Shown here piece by piece: positions 32,805 through 44,539 of a stretch of DNA of 64,000 nt (position 1 is the first letter of the stretch; every line of letters starts with the position of its first letter). Source of the stretch: Mugil cephalus (Eukaryota > Chordata > Actinopteri > Mugiliformes > Mugilidae). The notes beneath the pieces were generated by a model, which made no database searches, was not told the DNA's origin, and worked only from the letters and a program-made list of their open reading frames with translations. The translations under genes and the position numbers were made by a program. The DNA is taken from the NCBI RefSeq assembly GCF_022458985.1, contig NC_061770.1, forward strand, positions 35,383,599 to 35,447,598, read 5' to 3'.

Positions 32805-33690
32805 CTCCTGAGACTCTGCATCCTCATATGGGGACATTTTGGGCTTTATTGAAACTTATTCCGCTTCATGTAACCCCACTGTCCACATTCGTGGACACTT
32901 TAGTCTAGCGGTAGCAAAGGTTAAAACTTATTTATTTATGCTTATTAGTTTGATATGACTCACATATTTAACAAATTTTATCAATAGCAATGAGCTACAA
33001 CATCGCTCCTTAGCAAGCACTCGTTCGAGGACGATGGGACTTCATGGTTCTGTCTTTGCTCAGCCACGTTGAGGGATTAAACTTCTTCATGATATAAATA
33101 ATTAAATAATCCCAGTGTCCACACATGAGGACCAGTGATGCTAGTTACCTTGAAAAAGTATTAACGATTACTGATTACTCCTTTAAAAATAAAGTTAATT
33201 ACTTATAAAATACAGGAAATCAGTTAAGTGACTAGCAACTAGTAGCAGTTTTATAACGAAGTTCATGTCGTTGTTTTTTGTTCTCTCTGGGAGGTGAACC
33301 TGTGACTCTACGGTCTCTTCGCCTCTAACAGCTACTGCAGAGATGGTATTTCCAGGTCAGGACGCTCGTCGCTCTTCTCCCTCCATTGTTGTTTGCGTTT
33401 GTGTCATTGCGTGGTATTACACGTGAGTTGTCCTCATGCTGAAAACGTGACTTGTCACATATGTGACGATGTGAAGTAAAAATATAAAATGAGAAAAATA
33501 GTAAGATACAGTATCTCGGATAAGTAACTTTAATCTGATTACTGGTCTGGAGATAGTAACGCGTTCAATTTTTTTTCCTGTTCAAAGATGATGCTTAGTT
33601 TTATAAGTCTTATGTCCTTCTAATCCAAAATGCCTTGAATAAATTAAAAATGCAGACCAAATGAAAGCTCGAGTCTCAGGAGGTTAAATG
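32805..33690 (+). repeat. Second copy of the 25620-26275 repeat, interrupted
   Basis: GACTCTGCATCCTCATATGG, GTCCACATTCGTGGACACTT, TATCAATAGCAATGAGCTAC and GTTCAAAGATGATGCTTAGT follow the order of the first copy. A segment of about 440 bp (about 33132-33570) that is absent from the first copy splits it. Confidence 0.7.
33132..33570. mobile_element. Insertion within the interspersed repeat, probable hAT-type MITE
   Basis: It begins AGTGATGCTAGTTACCTTGA and ends with TAGTAACGCGTTC, words of a common fish repeat family with GTTAC-rich ends. Comparison with 26110-26165 shows that the flanks are contiguous there. Exact ends and target duplication were not resolved. Confidence 0.55.
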
Positions 33691-34364
33691 ACTTCAGTGA
33701 TTGTGATTGGGCCCTGTAAAGAAATTAAATTTAACTCTACCCTCATGCAGGACTTAACACCACCAGTATAGAGGGTATGCATTGAAGTCACTGCCGCCTG
33801 AGGCCACGCCCCCTGTGTGGCACAAACATGGTGAAATGTATCAGTAAATATAGAGAGACTGTGAAAAATGTGGATTATTAGATCAAATTAAGGACAATTG
33901 GACTCGACAATGATCCATACGAATTAGAATGGATTTGGAAACGTGGATTGGCCTCAGTTTCAGTTAGTTTTAAGTCGTTTCAGATGGAGAAGATGAAGAT
34001 GAAGAACACTTTGGGGGATAAATGTCAGCTGCAAGTAAAAAAACAAAAACAAAAACAACAACAAACTGAAGACGGAGATACTTTAGTGGAGAACTGGGAT
34101 GATTTAATACAAAATATATGTACAGGGAATGAGAATTGACAGGTTCTGGAAACGTTGGTCTGAATTAATACTGAAGATCAGTTCAGATTAAAACTGATTT
34201 GTGATCAACTTGTAAAAAACCCTGGTTCCTGTTACTGTCACGTTAAGTTAATTTTGTCTGTAGAAGAACTCTCTATATATTATTTTCCTCTTTTATATTA
34301 TTCCTCTCAGGTCAGCTATCCAGAATATTATTTTTCGTTGGTTAAACGGCTTCTAGTCATTTTC

Positions 34365-34893
34365 TATACCATGGAAGAGAATATTTAAAAATAGAAGTGT
34401 AGAGCTCCCCCTGGTGGCTGCATTAAATGTCATAAGCTCCACCCCCTCTATGTTAGTGGGCGGGTCTAAAACACTAAAATACCAAATAATCCTTTTTCAA
34501 GGATAGTTTGTCATTTTAGGTAGCTAATATATTTTTGACGCATGTTCAGATGTAGTTTTTTTTTATTTGGATAAGTTTCGTTTTAGTTACTTATATGACG
34601 TTATAGAAACAGGATGTGACATAATGGCGACCACCAGTAGTAGCCAGAGTATAATTCAACATTTCCTTGTAACTGGTGGAGGTAGATCGTAGTATTAATT
34701 AAATGAAAACACGAGTGAGTGTGAAGGAAGTGTGGGCGGGGCATCGATATTGTAGCCCCGCCCCCAGACAGTACTGATCAGACTCTGGCTCCAAAGTCAG
34801 AAAATGGCGCCCGCCCGTATCCTCGGGAAAATAGCGTCAGTTTCGCTAATGAGAGCAAGAGTGGACATGGCGTTCATATTTATATACAGTCTA
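34365..34893. mobile_element. MITE with CATAGACTGTATATAAAT-type ends, copy 1
   Basis: The right end CATATTTATATACAGTCTAT matches the inverted end of copy 2 (37667-38333). The bodies share AGAGCTCCCCCTGGTGGCTG, CATTTCCTTGTAACTGGTGG, GTGTGGGCGGGGCATCGATA and GTACTGATCAGACTC. The left end is eroded. It holds a single GGGCGGGGCAT unit. Confidence 0.75.
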
Positions 34894-35577
34894 TGCCCCC
34901 CGCCCCCTAATAAAAGCCAGACTATAGAAAAGGCGGCTGTAGTCATGACCCAGTAATAGTTCAAGACGGGGACTTCACTACTGTTTGAGGTTTATGTGCA
35001 AGTATATTTCTAATTTATTTAAAATCAAACCATGTTTAATAAGAAAAGCTTCAACAATCAAACTGGTTCAGAGAAAAGTTCTTTACAAGTACAAATGGAT
35101 TCAATCCCAAATAAACCCGACTGTTTCATACTGATATTTTCTTACTTACACAGTATTTTTTACGACTGTAGGTCAGTTTACTTGTTCCATTGGATTGATC
35201 TAAATTCCTTCTTTATTTAATTTTGAAAATATTCGTTAAACTCTCTGTTTTATCCGGGTTCAAACTGTTGTTTAACGGTTGTATAAATATAAGAATGTGT
35301 CATTTGTGTTTGTGTAGAGGACACCTGAAACCGGTTTCTCGATGACTTCCAATTAATCGATGCACTTATGAAAGTATTTTGTACAAGTCTTCTGTTAACA
35401 ATCTTAGGGTCGTGCTACAAAAATACTTTTAATATATCAAATGGTGGGAATGGAAAACTATGACGAGGTGGCGCAGAGGCAGCCGCTGGTACCGTAGGAT
35501 AAAACCAGTTTGAAGGATCTAGAGGAGAGTCAAACAAGTGCTCAAGGATGCGTTTATGTTGGTGCTGATAATTCAAC

Positions 35578-36260
35578 AGTTTGGAGAAATTAATAGTTTT
35601 TATGCTAGGCTACGCTAACGTTCTTAGACCTGACGCTGACTCTCGGCCTCCCAGGTGAAATCTGACCACATCTGTTTTACAGTCTGTGAAGCCTAGAAAC
35701 AACTTCTTCTCAACTAATTGCAATCCACCGATCAGGCATAACATTATGACCACCTTCCTAATATTGTCTAGGTCTCCTTTACGCCTCCAAAACAGTTGTG
35801 GCTCAACAGAGAATGGACAAAGGCCTTTCAAGGGTGGAATTTTTATGTTTTATGGGTTGACGGGAGAGGCCTCTACAGTGGATCATCCCATAGATACTTG
35901 ATCAGTGTGGGATCTAGTGAAATTGGAGGCCAGATGGGCACCTTCTTTGGTTGCTTATAAGGTGTTTTTTGTTGGCTGCTGACATCAAGTAGTACTATTG
36001 CTATGGGGTGGGGGGTGTCTGATCTGGTCTAGGTGGGTGCTACGTGTCTAAATAACCAGTAACCCACACGAAGGAATTCCAGGTCCGAAAGTTTTCCACA
36101 CCGAACTATCACAAAACGATCAACATTATTCATTTTTTCCTGTCAGTGGTTTTAATGTTGTGGCTGATCGGCGTATATATTGCACACCTCCTTGCAGAAT
36201 CCATGGGTAGGAAACTACATTTATATCAAATAATGTGACGCAGAAGCATCCGGATCAAAT
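35578..36260 (+). mobile_element. Composite repeat: interspersed repeat carrying a Tc1-derived MITE
   Basis: The left part (GTTTTTATGCTAGGCTACGC, CTTCTTCTCAACTAATTG) matches 45068-45226. The right part (GCAGAATCCATGGGTAGGAA) matches 5710-5740. A near-complete Tc1-derived MITE (35723-36176) separates them. Confidence 0.75.
35723..36176 (+). mobile_element. Tc1-derived MITE, most complete copy (about 454 bp)
   Basis: It opens with CACCGATCAGGCATAACATT and closes with the inverse AATGTTGTGGCTGATCGGCG. TA dinucleotides stand at or near the flanks, as expected for Tc1/mariner. It contains the family words listed for 9870-10255 but no reading frame for a DDE transposase. Confidence 0.85.
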
Positions 36261-37660
36261 TTGACCTGGTTGGCGAAAGGTTTCGGGAGAAGCTAATTTG
36301 AGCTCCAGGTGGTGCCAACGTTTAAATATCAGAATAGCGGAAAAAGCCAAAGGTTTATGTGCTAGAACGACTTATACTCAAACCGTCGTGTGAGGTTCAC
36401 GTTTTTGTCCAATCACCCCAAAAACCAACCCTACCTACAGCCGAACATGCAGTCTACTCTGTATGTAGGTACTTGTGTTCTAGCACATAACTTTTTCCTC
36501 AAACCCCAAATCTTTTTCTTTTTTTTTACCACATGTCTGCAGTGTATATGCTAAGCTACGCTAACCACACCCCCAACCCCTTTACCCTCAAAACACTGTT
36601 CCATTAAACACAAGGAGATCATTTTGAGAAATCCCCCAAACCCCCCAAAAAAATGAATTCTAGAAAAAGGAGAGAAATGAGATGAAAGAAAGCACACACT
36701 CGTTACTTGTCTTTACTTTAAGTACAACAAATGAGGAAGGTTTGTTCACGTCCCCACGCCTGGAGGGTCCCAGGCCGTGACAAAACAGTTACTACAAATG
36801 GAGCACAGAGAAAACATTTAACGTACACACACACACACACATTTTCTATTATCACACCGACTAGTATGAACTCTCGCAGTGCATTTATATTTTGAATGTA
36901 ACGAGGCTAGTCTTCGAGGGAACTAGTTACTACAGCTGTTAATGAGGCGGATTAGAAAGGACAAGGGTTCCCCCAGAAAAGTAAAAGTAGAAAGTCTCAA
37001 AGAGTGGAATTACGTATCCACGCTAGCTAACTCGAACCTGCCTCCCTCTGTCAGTACACAGCCATTTCACTTCTTAATCTATTACTAGTTTCAGAGAATA
37101 AAATATAGCCTGGTATTTAATCCCTACTGTATACTGAAGAACAACAACAAAAAAAAAAGCTCTTTGTGAAATGGTCCAGTTTTCGGATGAACTTTTCTCA
37201 AACTTGACGGAGCTGAGAACACTTTGTTTTTTTTTCTCTGATGTTGATGCTACTTTACAGGAGATGGAAGCGTGTCTGTTATTGCCAAGGACAACTAAAG
37301 TGCATGCTGCTGGCTTAATGGCTTGTACAGTAGTTCATAAAACATACATTTAATATAATAACCTATCCCTAAAGGATTTGCAGCAGAATCCCGACATTTG
37401 TTTGCAATTTATTCGCTCGTATACCAAGTATACAATCATCACATTTTCTTTTTTTCAAAGTGCCAAAAAAAAGAAAAAAAAACCCAATTTCAAGGATACA
37501 CTTATATAGCATTCAACCACCGATGACTTCACCTTGGACTTTTTTTTTTTTTTTTATGTTTTCTCTTGTGAGCTATGGGGGCAGCTGGGTAAAAAAAAAA
37601 TAAAACAACAACAACAACAACACACATTTAACTTGAATACTAATGCTCATATTGTGAGTA
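36261..37660. other. No recognisable gene
   Basis: It has AT-rich stretches, a short (AC)n run near 36826 and homopolymer A and T runs. Nothing exon-like with a family match is present. Confidence 0.45.
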
Positions 37661-37666
37661 AAAACC

Positions 37667-38333
37667 ATAGACTGTGAGTAAATATGGACGAGAAAAAACT
37701 CCTTTAAAGTGAAGCTAAAGCAAGCAGAGCTCCCCCTGGTGGCTGGAGGCTGCAGTATAGGTCATAAGCTCCACCTCCTCCATGTTAGTGGATGGGACTT
37801 GGGCCAAATTATACAGTTTTTCGGGGTAAGTTTGGTTTTAGTTTGTTATTTGATGCAATAGAAAGAGGATGTGACCACCAGTTGCCATTCCAACTGCTTT
37901 GTTCTAAAATACTATTTACAAAAATAGGTACAGTGTATAATTCAACATTTCCTTGTAACTGGTGGAGGTAGAGCAGAGTTAGTATTAATTAAACAAAAAC
38001 ACAAGTGAGTCTGAGGGAAGTGTTGGCGGGGCATCATGAGTCTGTAGGAAATGTGGGCGGGGCATTAAGAGCCTGAGGAAGTGTGGGCGGGGCATAGTGA
38101 GTCTGGCGGAAGTGTGGGCGGGGCATCGTGAGTCTGAGGTTGTGTGGGTGGGGCATTGTGAATCTGGAGGACTGTAGGCGGGGCATCGATATCTCTGATA
38201 GCTCCGCCCTCTGACCGTACTGATCAGACTCCAAAGTGTCAAGATGACGCCCGTATCCCCAGGAAAATAGTATCAGTTTAGCCAATTAGAGGAAGTGGAG
38301 CCGCGTCATCCATATTCATATACAGTCTACGGT
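37667..38333. mobile_element. MITE with CATAGACTGTATATAAAT-type ends, copy 2
   Basis: Left end CCATAGACTGTGAGTAAATA with TGGACG and right end CATCCATATTCATATACAGT with CTACGG are inverted repeats of about 25 bp. It is related over its length to 34365-34893, but here the GC-box unit has expanded into a tandem array (38001-38190). Confidence 0.8.
38001..38190 (+). repeat. Six-unit tandem array of 30-31 bp with a GC box in each unit
   Basis: (G/T)GGCGGGGCAT occurs at about 38024, 38055, 38085, 38116, 38146 and 38176, a period of 30-31 bp, joined by GTGAGTCTGAGGAAGTGT-like spacers. Five units keep GGCGGGGC, an Sp1/KLF-type GC box, and one has GGTGGGGC. The related MITE at 34365-34893 has a single unit. 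Confidence 0.9.
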
Positions 38334-40030
38334 TAAAACTTAAAATTAACTCAAAATGTGCTGCTGTCGTGGATATTTTCCGATGTTTGCATCAGCAGGA
38401 AATTTGGCACTTCTTCTTCTTCTGAGATTCCCTCAAGCACACACTATTCATCCACATTCAGTGAAAAAATACTTTGCATAAAATAAAGAGGAACTACCGT
38501 GTATTTGTGCGCTATATACTGTGTACACAAGTCTGGAGTAAGCACAGACATGCAGCTATCAGGAAACTTTGGAAAACAAAAAAAAAATAAAAAACTTCAA
38601 GGCTGATTATTGAGGGTGCTAAAGACATGCTTTCTTTTAGTTGTTAATAAAACGTTTTTGTGTTTCTTTTATTATTATTCCCTCATCATCAAATACATCC
38701 TGTCAGCTGTATCGTAGCCGTTTATATTATACATGCCCTTTTATTTTTTTATTAGAAGCTAAACTCTTTGCAGGTCCATTAATCCTAAATCTCTACGGGG
38801 ATACACTGAGCTGTCATGCAAAATCTGAACATTGTTCTTGCCAAAAATAAAATAAAAAAAGCCTATCACAGAGCTATACGAAGGGTTATTTTTATTTGCC
38901 AATAGAGCAACTCCTTAAGGTGAAAGTCAAACTAAATTCCTAAATTCCCAGATCCTAAATATATATCTGAGGGTTGAGGAGCAGAGGACAATTAACTTAT
39001 TGCAAGAAACAGTTAAACCTTTGCTTGACTGCACCTTTATTTTATTTTTTTTTATTATTATTATTTTATACAAAAGGTCAAAGTGTTTCAGGCCAAATTC
39101 AAACTATTTATTTTCACTTGAGCAATTTTTTAAAATTTTATTTATTTTTTTAGAGAGAACATTTGCCACTCTCCTATACTGTGTGTAATCAGATCATCTA
39201 CAAGGCAAAGGAATGTGGGAAGGCAATTTGCGCGTCGCTTCCTAATTGTGTTGTACTGCCGAAAAAGACGCCTTAGCAACCGTTTTCATAAAATTAGATA
39301 ACGTGAAGGAAAAAACAAAAAACAAAAGAAATAAGTTAAATATTTAATTGATAAAACTATTTGCCCGATGGAAATGTTCAAAACTACAGATCTTATCGAA
39401 CCTTTCTCGATTCACTAAAACCTAAAACACATAGAAACGTCACTGAGTTAGAAGCTAAAAAATATACACTTATGTAAACAGGAGAGTTATTGTTAATGTC
39501 ATAATCTCTCGTACTCGACACTTTACCATCAAATGCAGACGTGTGGAGCTGCAAATTTTAAGTATCAACGTTGTACCGTTAACAAATAAATGCCATAAAA
39601 GTATTTAAAATCCAGTCGCGTAGGTACGACCGGCGCGTATGATGTACTAGAGCTATTAAAACAGAACTTATCATAATATATCATTAAACACGACAGAAAA
39701 AAAAGAAGAGTCGTTAGTTGTTTGTATCTGTTCACTTTCCAGGATTGGATCTTCACAAAAAAAAGCCACAGGTACAAACGTAAGGGCTAGGTCCCGATGC
39801 AGTTTGATGCAATAAGTTCTCGCGGTTCGGCCAAATTTCGTTGCAGTGTCTCATCAACCGTCACATTCCTGTCATAGTGTGTGTGCAGGTGTAGAGGAAG
39901 TGCATATATAAGGAAGTAGAGCGCACCGCTACCTAACAGACTGACCGTGCACTCGTGTAATTAGACAGCGTTGCTCATGTACCTAACCGGGGATGGCTCC
40001 CGGATGTCTCTTACTCTGGAGTTGGGAAAA
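38334..40030. other. AT-rich, no recognisable gene
   Basis: Many A/T homopolymer runs are present. There are no exon-like segments or recognised repeats. It could belong to a long 3' UTR, but no adjoining gene was found. Confidence 0.4.
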
Positions 40031-40038
40031 CAGAATAG

Positions 40039-40578
40039 ATGAGAGGTGACTTTCTTTGGTTACAACCTATAGGTCTCTCTGAGTCAGACAGGAACCTAAA
40101 ACACTCTTTACATGTACATTTAAAGGGAGGATTATATAATATAAAGAGTGCAGATGCTCCTAATGCAACTGGGGCATTTCATCGCTACAGAAGTGTGGAA
40201 GGTTTTAGTCCTGATGGGATTCACAGATCTTACTCAGCTCTAACAATGCCATTTACGGACTAATGCATGGTATCCCTTCACTCTACGCCTACGATACCTG
40301 TTTATTCTGCTATTCCAAGATGTAATAGAAGACGTGGGTCAGTATCGAACGAAAGCTTCGCCTTAAAGCTCAGCTTCCCCTTCAACAAGCCCTCAGACAC
40401 TCGTACGCTACCATTTTTACACGAACAACATCCGAAGATACCCGAACTGCCTTTGCAAACCACTTTTTTTTTTACAGCACAGGACTATGACCTAGGACCT
40501 GGAGGTGTTTACTCTCTCATCCAGGTCACTGATTCCTGGTCTGACGATGCCATCGGGGTTAACTGTCCACATCCATGA
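40039..40578 (+). pseudogene. Unidentified 180-codon reading frame with one internal stop
   Basis: One frame stays open from 40039 to 40578 except for TAA at 40261-40263. Composition is protein-like (balanced polar and hydrophobic residues, e.g. GGLYNIKSADAPNATGAFHR and SLIQVTDSWSDDAIGV), but no family is recognised. It may be a decayed mobile-element gene or chance. The surrounding 40-42.8 kb has fewer A/T runs than its flanks. Confidence 0.25.
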
Positions 40579-41124
40579 TTGAATCTGCACTGTTTCTCCT
40601 GAGCCTCTTTTCCATTTAGCAAATAATCCGAGCATCCAGATTTTTCGGTCTAAACATCACCCTCAATGACTTCCATGCAACAGTGAAGCATCCCAACAAT
40701 GTCGCAAGTCGCCAAGGAGCTTCTCCTTGACAACCTCCGCAACATCTGCCAGGAACATAGGTGAGACTTCTTTTTGAGACCTGGTGGCTGTGTTCAGATG
40801 TTCCTCAAAGCTTCCCAGCATCAGGCCATTCCAGGTCTGCTTCTAAACACAATCTAAACCTGAGTTCCTGCACTATTTGCCAGTACCACTTGAATGGCAT
40901 CTGAAAATCTCTCCCTACCTCCTTCAGGTCCGGTGTTGACTGGTGGGTTGTTAGGGAGCAATGACCTTTACACCATAGCTCCTGCCAGTCATTTCTGCAA
41001 AACAGGATTTGAAACTGGTCCAACTGGAGTCCATGGCCCCCTTGTGAGTTGAAGACCAGACAGAGGCCTTCACTACAGATAAGGGGTTAACCAGGTCTGA
41101 CCCACCACACCTCTATTCACCACA

Positions 41125-42460
41125 GTGTCCAAGACATTACAGTACGACCATCGGATGTGTGGGAAATGGCAAGAAAGATGCGGTTATCATCTCTCTTCAA
41201 TGTCTCTTCATTGGCTCCCCATAAAACCATGGTTTCTGAATTGCTGTAACTCACAGTGGTTTACACTATTGAGAAACTTCAACATGTGGCTGAACACTGG
41301 GAAGTTGCGCTTTTGCCTGGAAGACCTTCGTGACAACTCAAGGGTATAACTAGCTTCGTTTTTACCAACAAATTCATCCAAACAACTCTTTCTTTCTGGG
41401 TCTCCCCGGTCTTGCGTCATCATTACCGTAATGGCAGCTTCTTTTTCCAGAAAGTGCAACTTCCCAGTGTTCAGAATGGATTTTGTCCATTGGTGAGTTA
41501 TGGTAATTCAAATACTGCAAAGGCTTAAAGGCCAAGCAGAAAGGGACAACCAAACCTTTAGCTATCAGGCTACCTTTCTGTAGTTAGGCCCAGTGACTCT
41601 GGACCCTTCCTCAGCCAAGCTCCTATAAGTCTAGGCCTCTTGGGAGCTTCCGATGATGCACTGAGCACCCATCCTCTACCCTTCTCTCTCTTACACCATA
41701 TGCATTCATGTCCTACTACTGTACGACAACTTGCTATGAGTGTCTCTGGATCTGGACCTGCACAGGGACATGTTTCTCCTTTTTGGTCCCAACCCCTAAA
41801 ACCTGCCAAGTGTTCACTGCTAACACTTACCGATTCCTACCTAAATGTTTTGCATAATTTGCCCGACCATATTTACATCATACCAGGAAACTCACTGACC
41901 TTGTTTCAATGTCCCTGTGCTCTCGTTAATTCAGTAGCCTTATGCACTAGCACATGTCAAAGCTTTTCTACAGTGAATACTCTGAATGCTGGCTCCATCT
42001 ATTCATGTATTCCATATACTGATAGCATGCATCACTTACTAGGGGTTGGATAAGCAGCAGGTAACCCCCTATGACCACGCCATAAATCCCCAAACCTGCT
42101 CCCCAGGTGCCTTGCATAGCTGCCCACAGCTCCAAGTGTGCAAACTTAGACAGGTTGCACACCAAGAACTCATTTCTTTTCTGTGTACAGTATATACATG
42201 GTAAATTGACTTATTTAGATTTGATTATTCAGCTGCATGTATGAATGCTTCTAGCTGCTTCTGCTGCTTTCTTCTCCTACTCCCCTCCTACTCTCTTCTG
42301 TCCCATTGGCCAGTTTTTGTTTCGGTCCATCCACCTGGGTTGAACCATGTCAGCGACCATCTTGCCACCACCAACACCTTAGTGCTCGCTTTGGGGGCTT
42401 CTGTAAAGCATCTTGAGACAATCTAGATTGTCGCTATGTAAATGGATCAAATTCAGAGTT
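41125..42460 (+). mobile_element. Possible decayed L2-type LINE segment
   Basis: Near 41195-41230 the sequence reads like the LHWLPIK-type block of L2/CR1 LINEs (CTTCATTGGCTCCCC). At 42390-42455 GCTTCTGTAAAGCATCTTGA followed by GACAATCTAGATTGTCGCTA resembles the 3' UTR end of fish L2 elements. The 1.1 kb between them is not recognisable, so the two may belong to separate fragments. Confidence 0.4.
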
Positions 42461-44130
42461 GAAATCTATCTTTGGCCTGAGGTGCTCTGGTACCAAGTAC
42501 AATCATGGACCACTGCTGGGACAGAAATCCAACAACAAAATACCACTCTAGGCAACTCTGGGCAAAAGAAGAGATTCCAGCCCCTCTCCAGGAGATTTAT
42601 TCCAGAAACCATGCTATGCCTAAATGTGGCCAGAGATGTGATATTCCACCTGCCTAGAAGCAGTCGGCATTGCCAGGAAAAAACACCGCTGTTCGGCCTG
42701 TGCTGCAAACCGCCCCAGTGCCTAATTCTACAGGTTGTGGGCACAAAGGGACAATTCTTTAAAGCTGCAATGTTTTCAAAAGGCTCATCCTGAAGAGGTG
42801 CGAAGGCAGTGTGGATCAGAAAAATGAGCAAAAACCTAGAAAATCAAGAGAACGCGGTAAGGTAAGTTTAAATGGAGCCAGATATTGTGCTTATGCCACG
42901 GGCACTAATCTAAGAGAGGAGATCTACCGCTGCTGCCAGCTTAGTTTAGCAGGTTAACATGAGAACATCTGTTAGTTATAGCACTAAACAGGACAATTAC
43001 AACTGAGGTGGAAATTTCATTAGTTTAGACAAACCTATATTAATCTAATCATAGCACAAGAAGATGAAAAGTCGGAGGATCGTCAAAGTAATTACAGATT
43101 CCTTACTTTCACTGCCATCATGAGAACTATTTAAAAAAAAAAAATACAAAGAATCCCTCCAGCAGAGCACTGCACACAGAGGAAAGAATCCAACTATCCA
43201 GATGGACCGAAAGTTTACAGATTAAACCGCCGCCTGGAGCTGTGAAGTCTTCAGAAACCAATATAATCCGTGGTCATGGTTCACAATAGTTTTTGTTCAC
43301 GTTTAGACGATAAACTGGAAATTAGTTTGCTGTAAAATGGCCAAAACTTATCGTTACACTGGTCTTTAACAACTATAGTCTGTGTATACTCAGACACACA
43401 GGGAGAAACTGTTTGGACATTTGTGATTTTGCCGTGAATTTGGATACTTCTTTGCTCATGAAAAGAAAAGAAAAATGGCTGGAGCGCCACTGGTGTCCCT
43501 CAAACCACCAACGGAACACTGGAAAGGGAAATGGAAAAATCATGCAGAAAGAAAAGCAGTGAAAGACTTTCACTGTGTCTCCACACCCTGAAAAATGACT
43601 CCAGTCCATTAAATTGAAGGCCTTTTACCTTGTCAACCCCCCCTTTGAGTGCCTGTACCTGTTTTTTTTTATGCTTTTTTATGTTTTTCTGCATGATTTT
43701 TCCATTTGCCTTCGCTTCTCTGCTGATATTCCTAATGTAATGCTAATAAAATACTCACCCATCGATGTTTGGGTGATGCAACCTGTGGATTACCCCATAT
43801 TTGATCCTGAACTATTCCTTTTCATACGTATATAAACATAACCTGTCTGTGTAGCGTCAGTAAAGTGCCGTAAGTGTTTCGCTGATTTAGTAACCCCAAC
43901 ACAAATCCAATTATCCTCCCATGTGTTCACAATGGATCTGACAAACCTTGGCCCCCCTCCCTTCCAGACTGGGCCTATTTGTGTGTGGAATTTATTACAA
44001 ACATTTGAGTGTGTTTTCAATCGGTCAATATTAGAGCCATGGTTACCGAAAGGTTTTATTTAACGCCCCCTTTTGTTTGTATTTTGGGGACAGATTTTTT
44101 TTTTTGTTTGTGTGTTTTGTTTTTTATCGT
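42461..44130. other. No recognisable gene
   Basis: Open frames on both strands (for example 42413-42831) have no family resemblance. The end nearest 44130 is probably the 3' flank of the acetyltransferase gene on the minus strand. Confidence 0.4.
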
Positions 44131-44136
44131 CTTTAC

Positions 44137-44151
44137 TTTATTCTTTTTATT
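44137..44151 (-). terminator. Poly(A) signal candidates of the acetyltransferase gene
   Basis: TTTATT at 44137-44142 and 44146-44151 are AATAAA on the minus strand, about 390-400 bp past the stop codon. Confidence 0.4.
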
Positions 44152-44539
44152 CCTAAGCTATTTTTTAGTGACATATGGCACAAGAATAAAGTTCTTTTCT
44201 ATTCTATCATCAAAACTACAGCATTAAATGTGACGTATGAACACCTTTCTGATGCCAATTGACTTGTAGAATCTTAACGCTTGTCCAATAAGGCCTGTTG
44301 TAGACCTTTTGTAGTTATCAACATTTTAGGATTCAATGCAGCTGCAATTATCTGTGTGTGTAAAAAGAATGTACTGGATTCTTTGACGTTTGCTTAGTAG
44401 AAACTACATTTTGTTTGCTTGGTTTCTTTGTCCCCAGTACAGAGGACTGTGGTTTTCTGTTAAGTGTAATTGAACTGTGTCCATTCCTTCTTGACCCTCC
44501 TTCTTCTTCTGCTCCTTTCCATCCACCCCCCGCCCGCAA

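Noticed and set aside
37985..38285. Repetitive minus-strand protein (PRPHF / APPTL repeats)
   Set aside because: It is translation of the GC-box tandem array inside a non-coding MITE.
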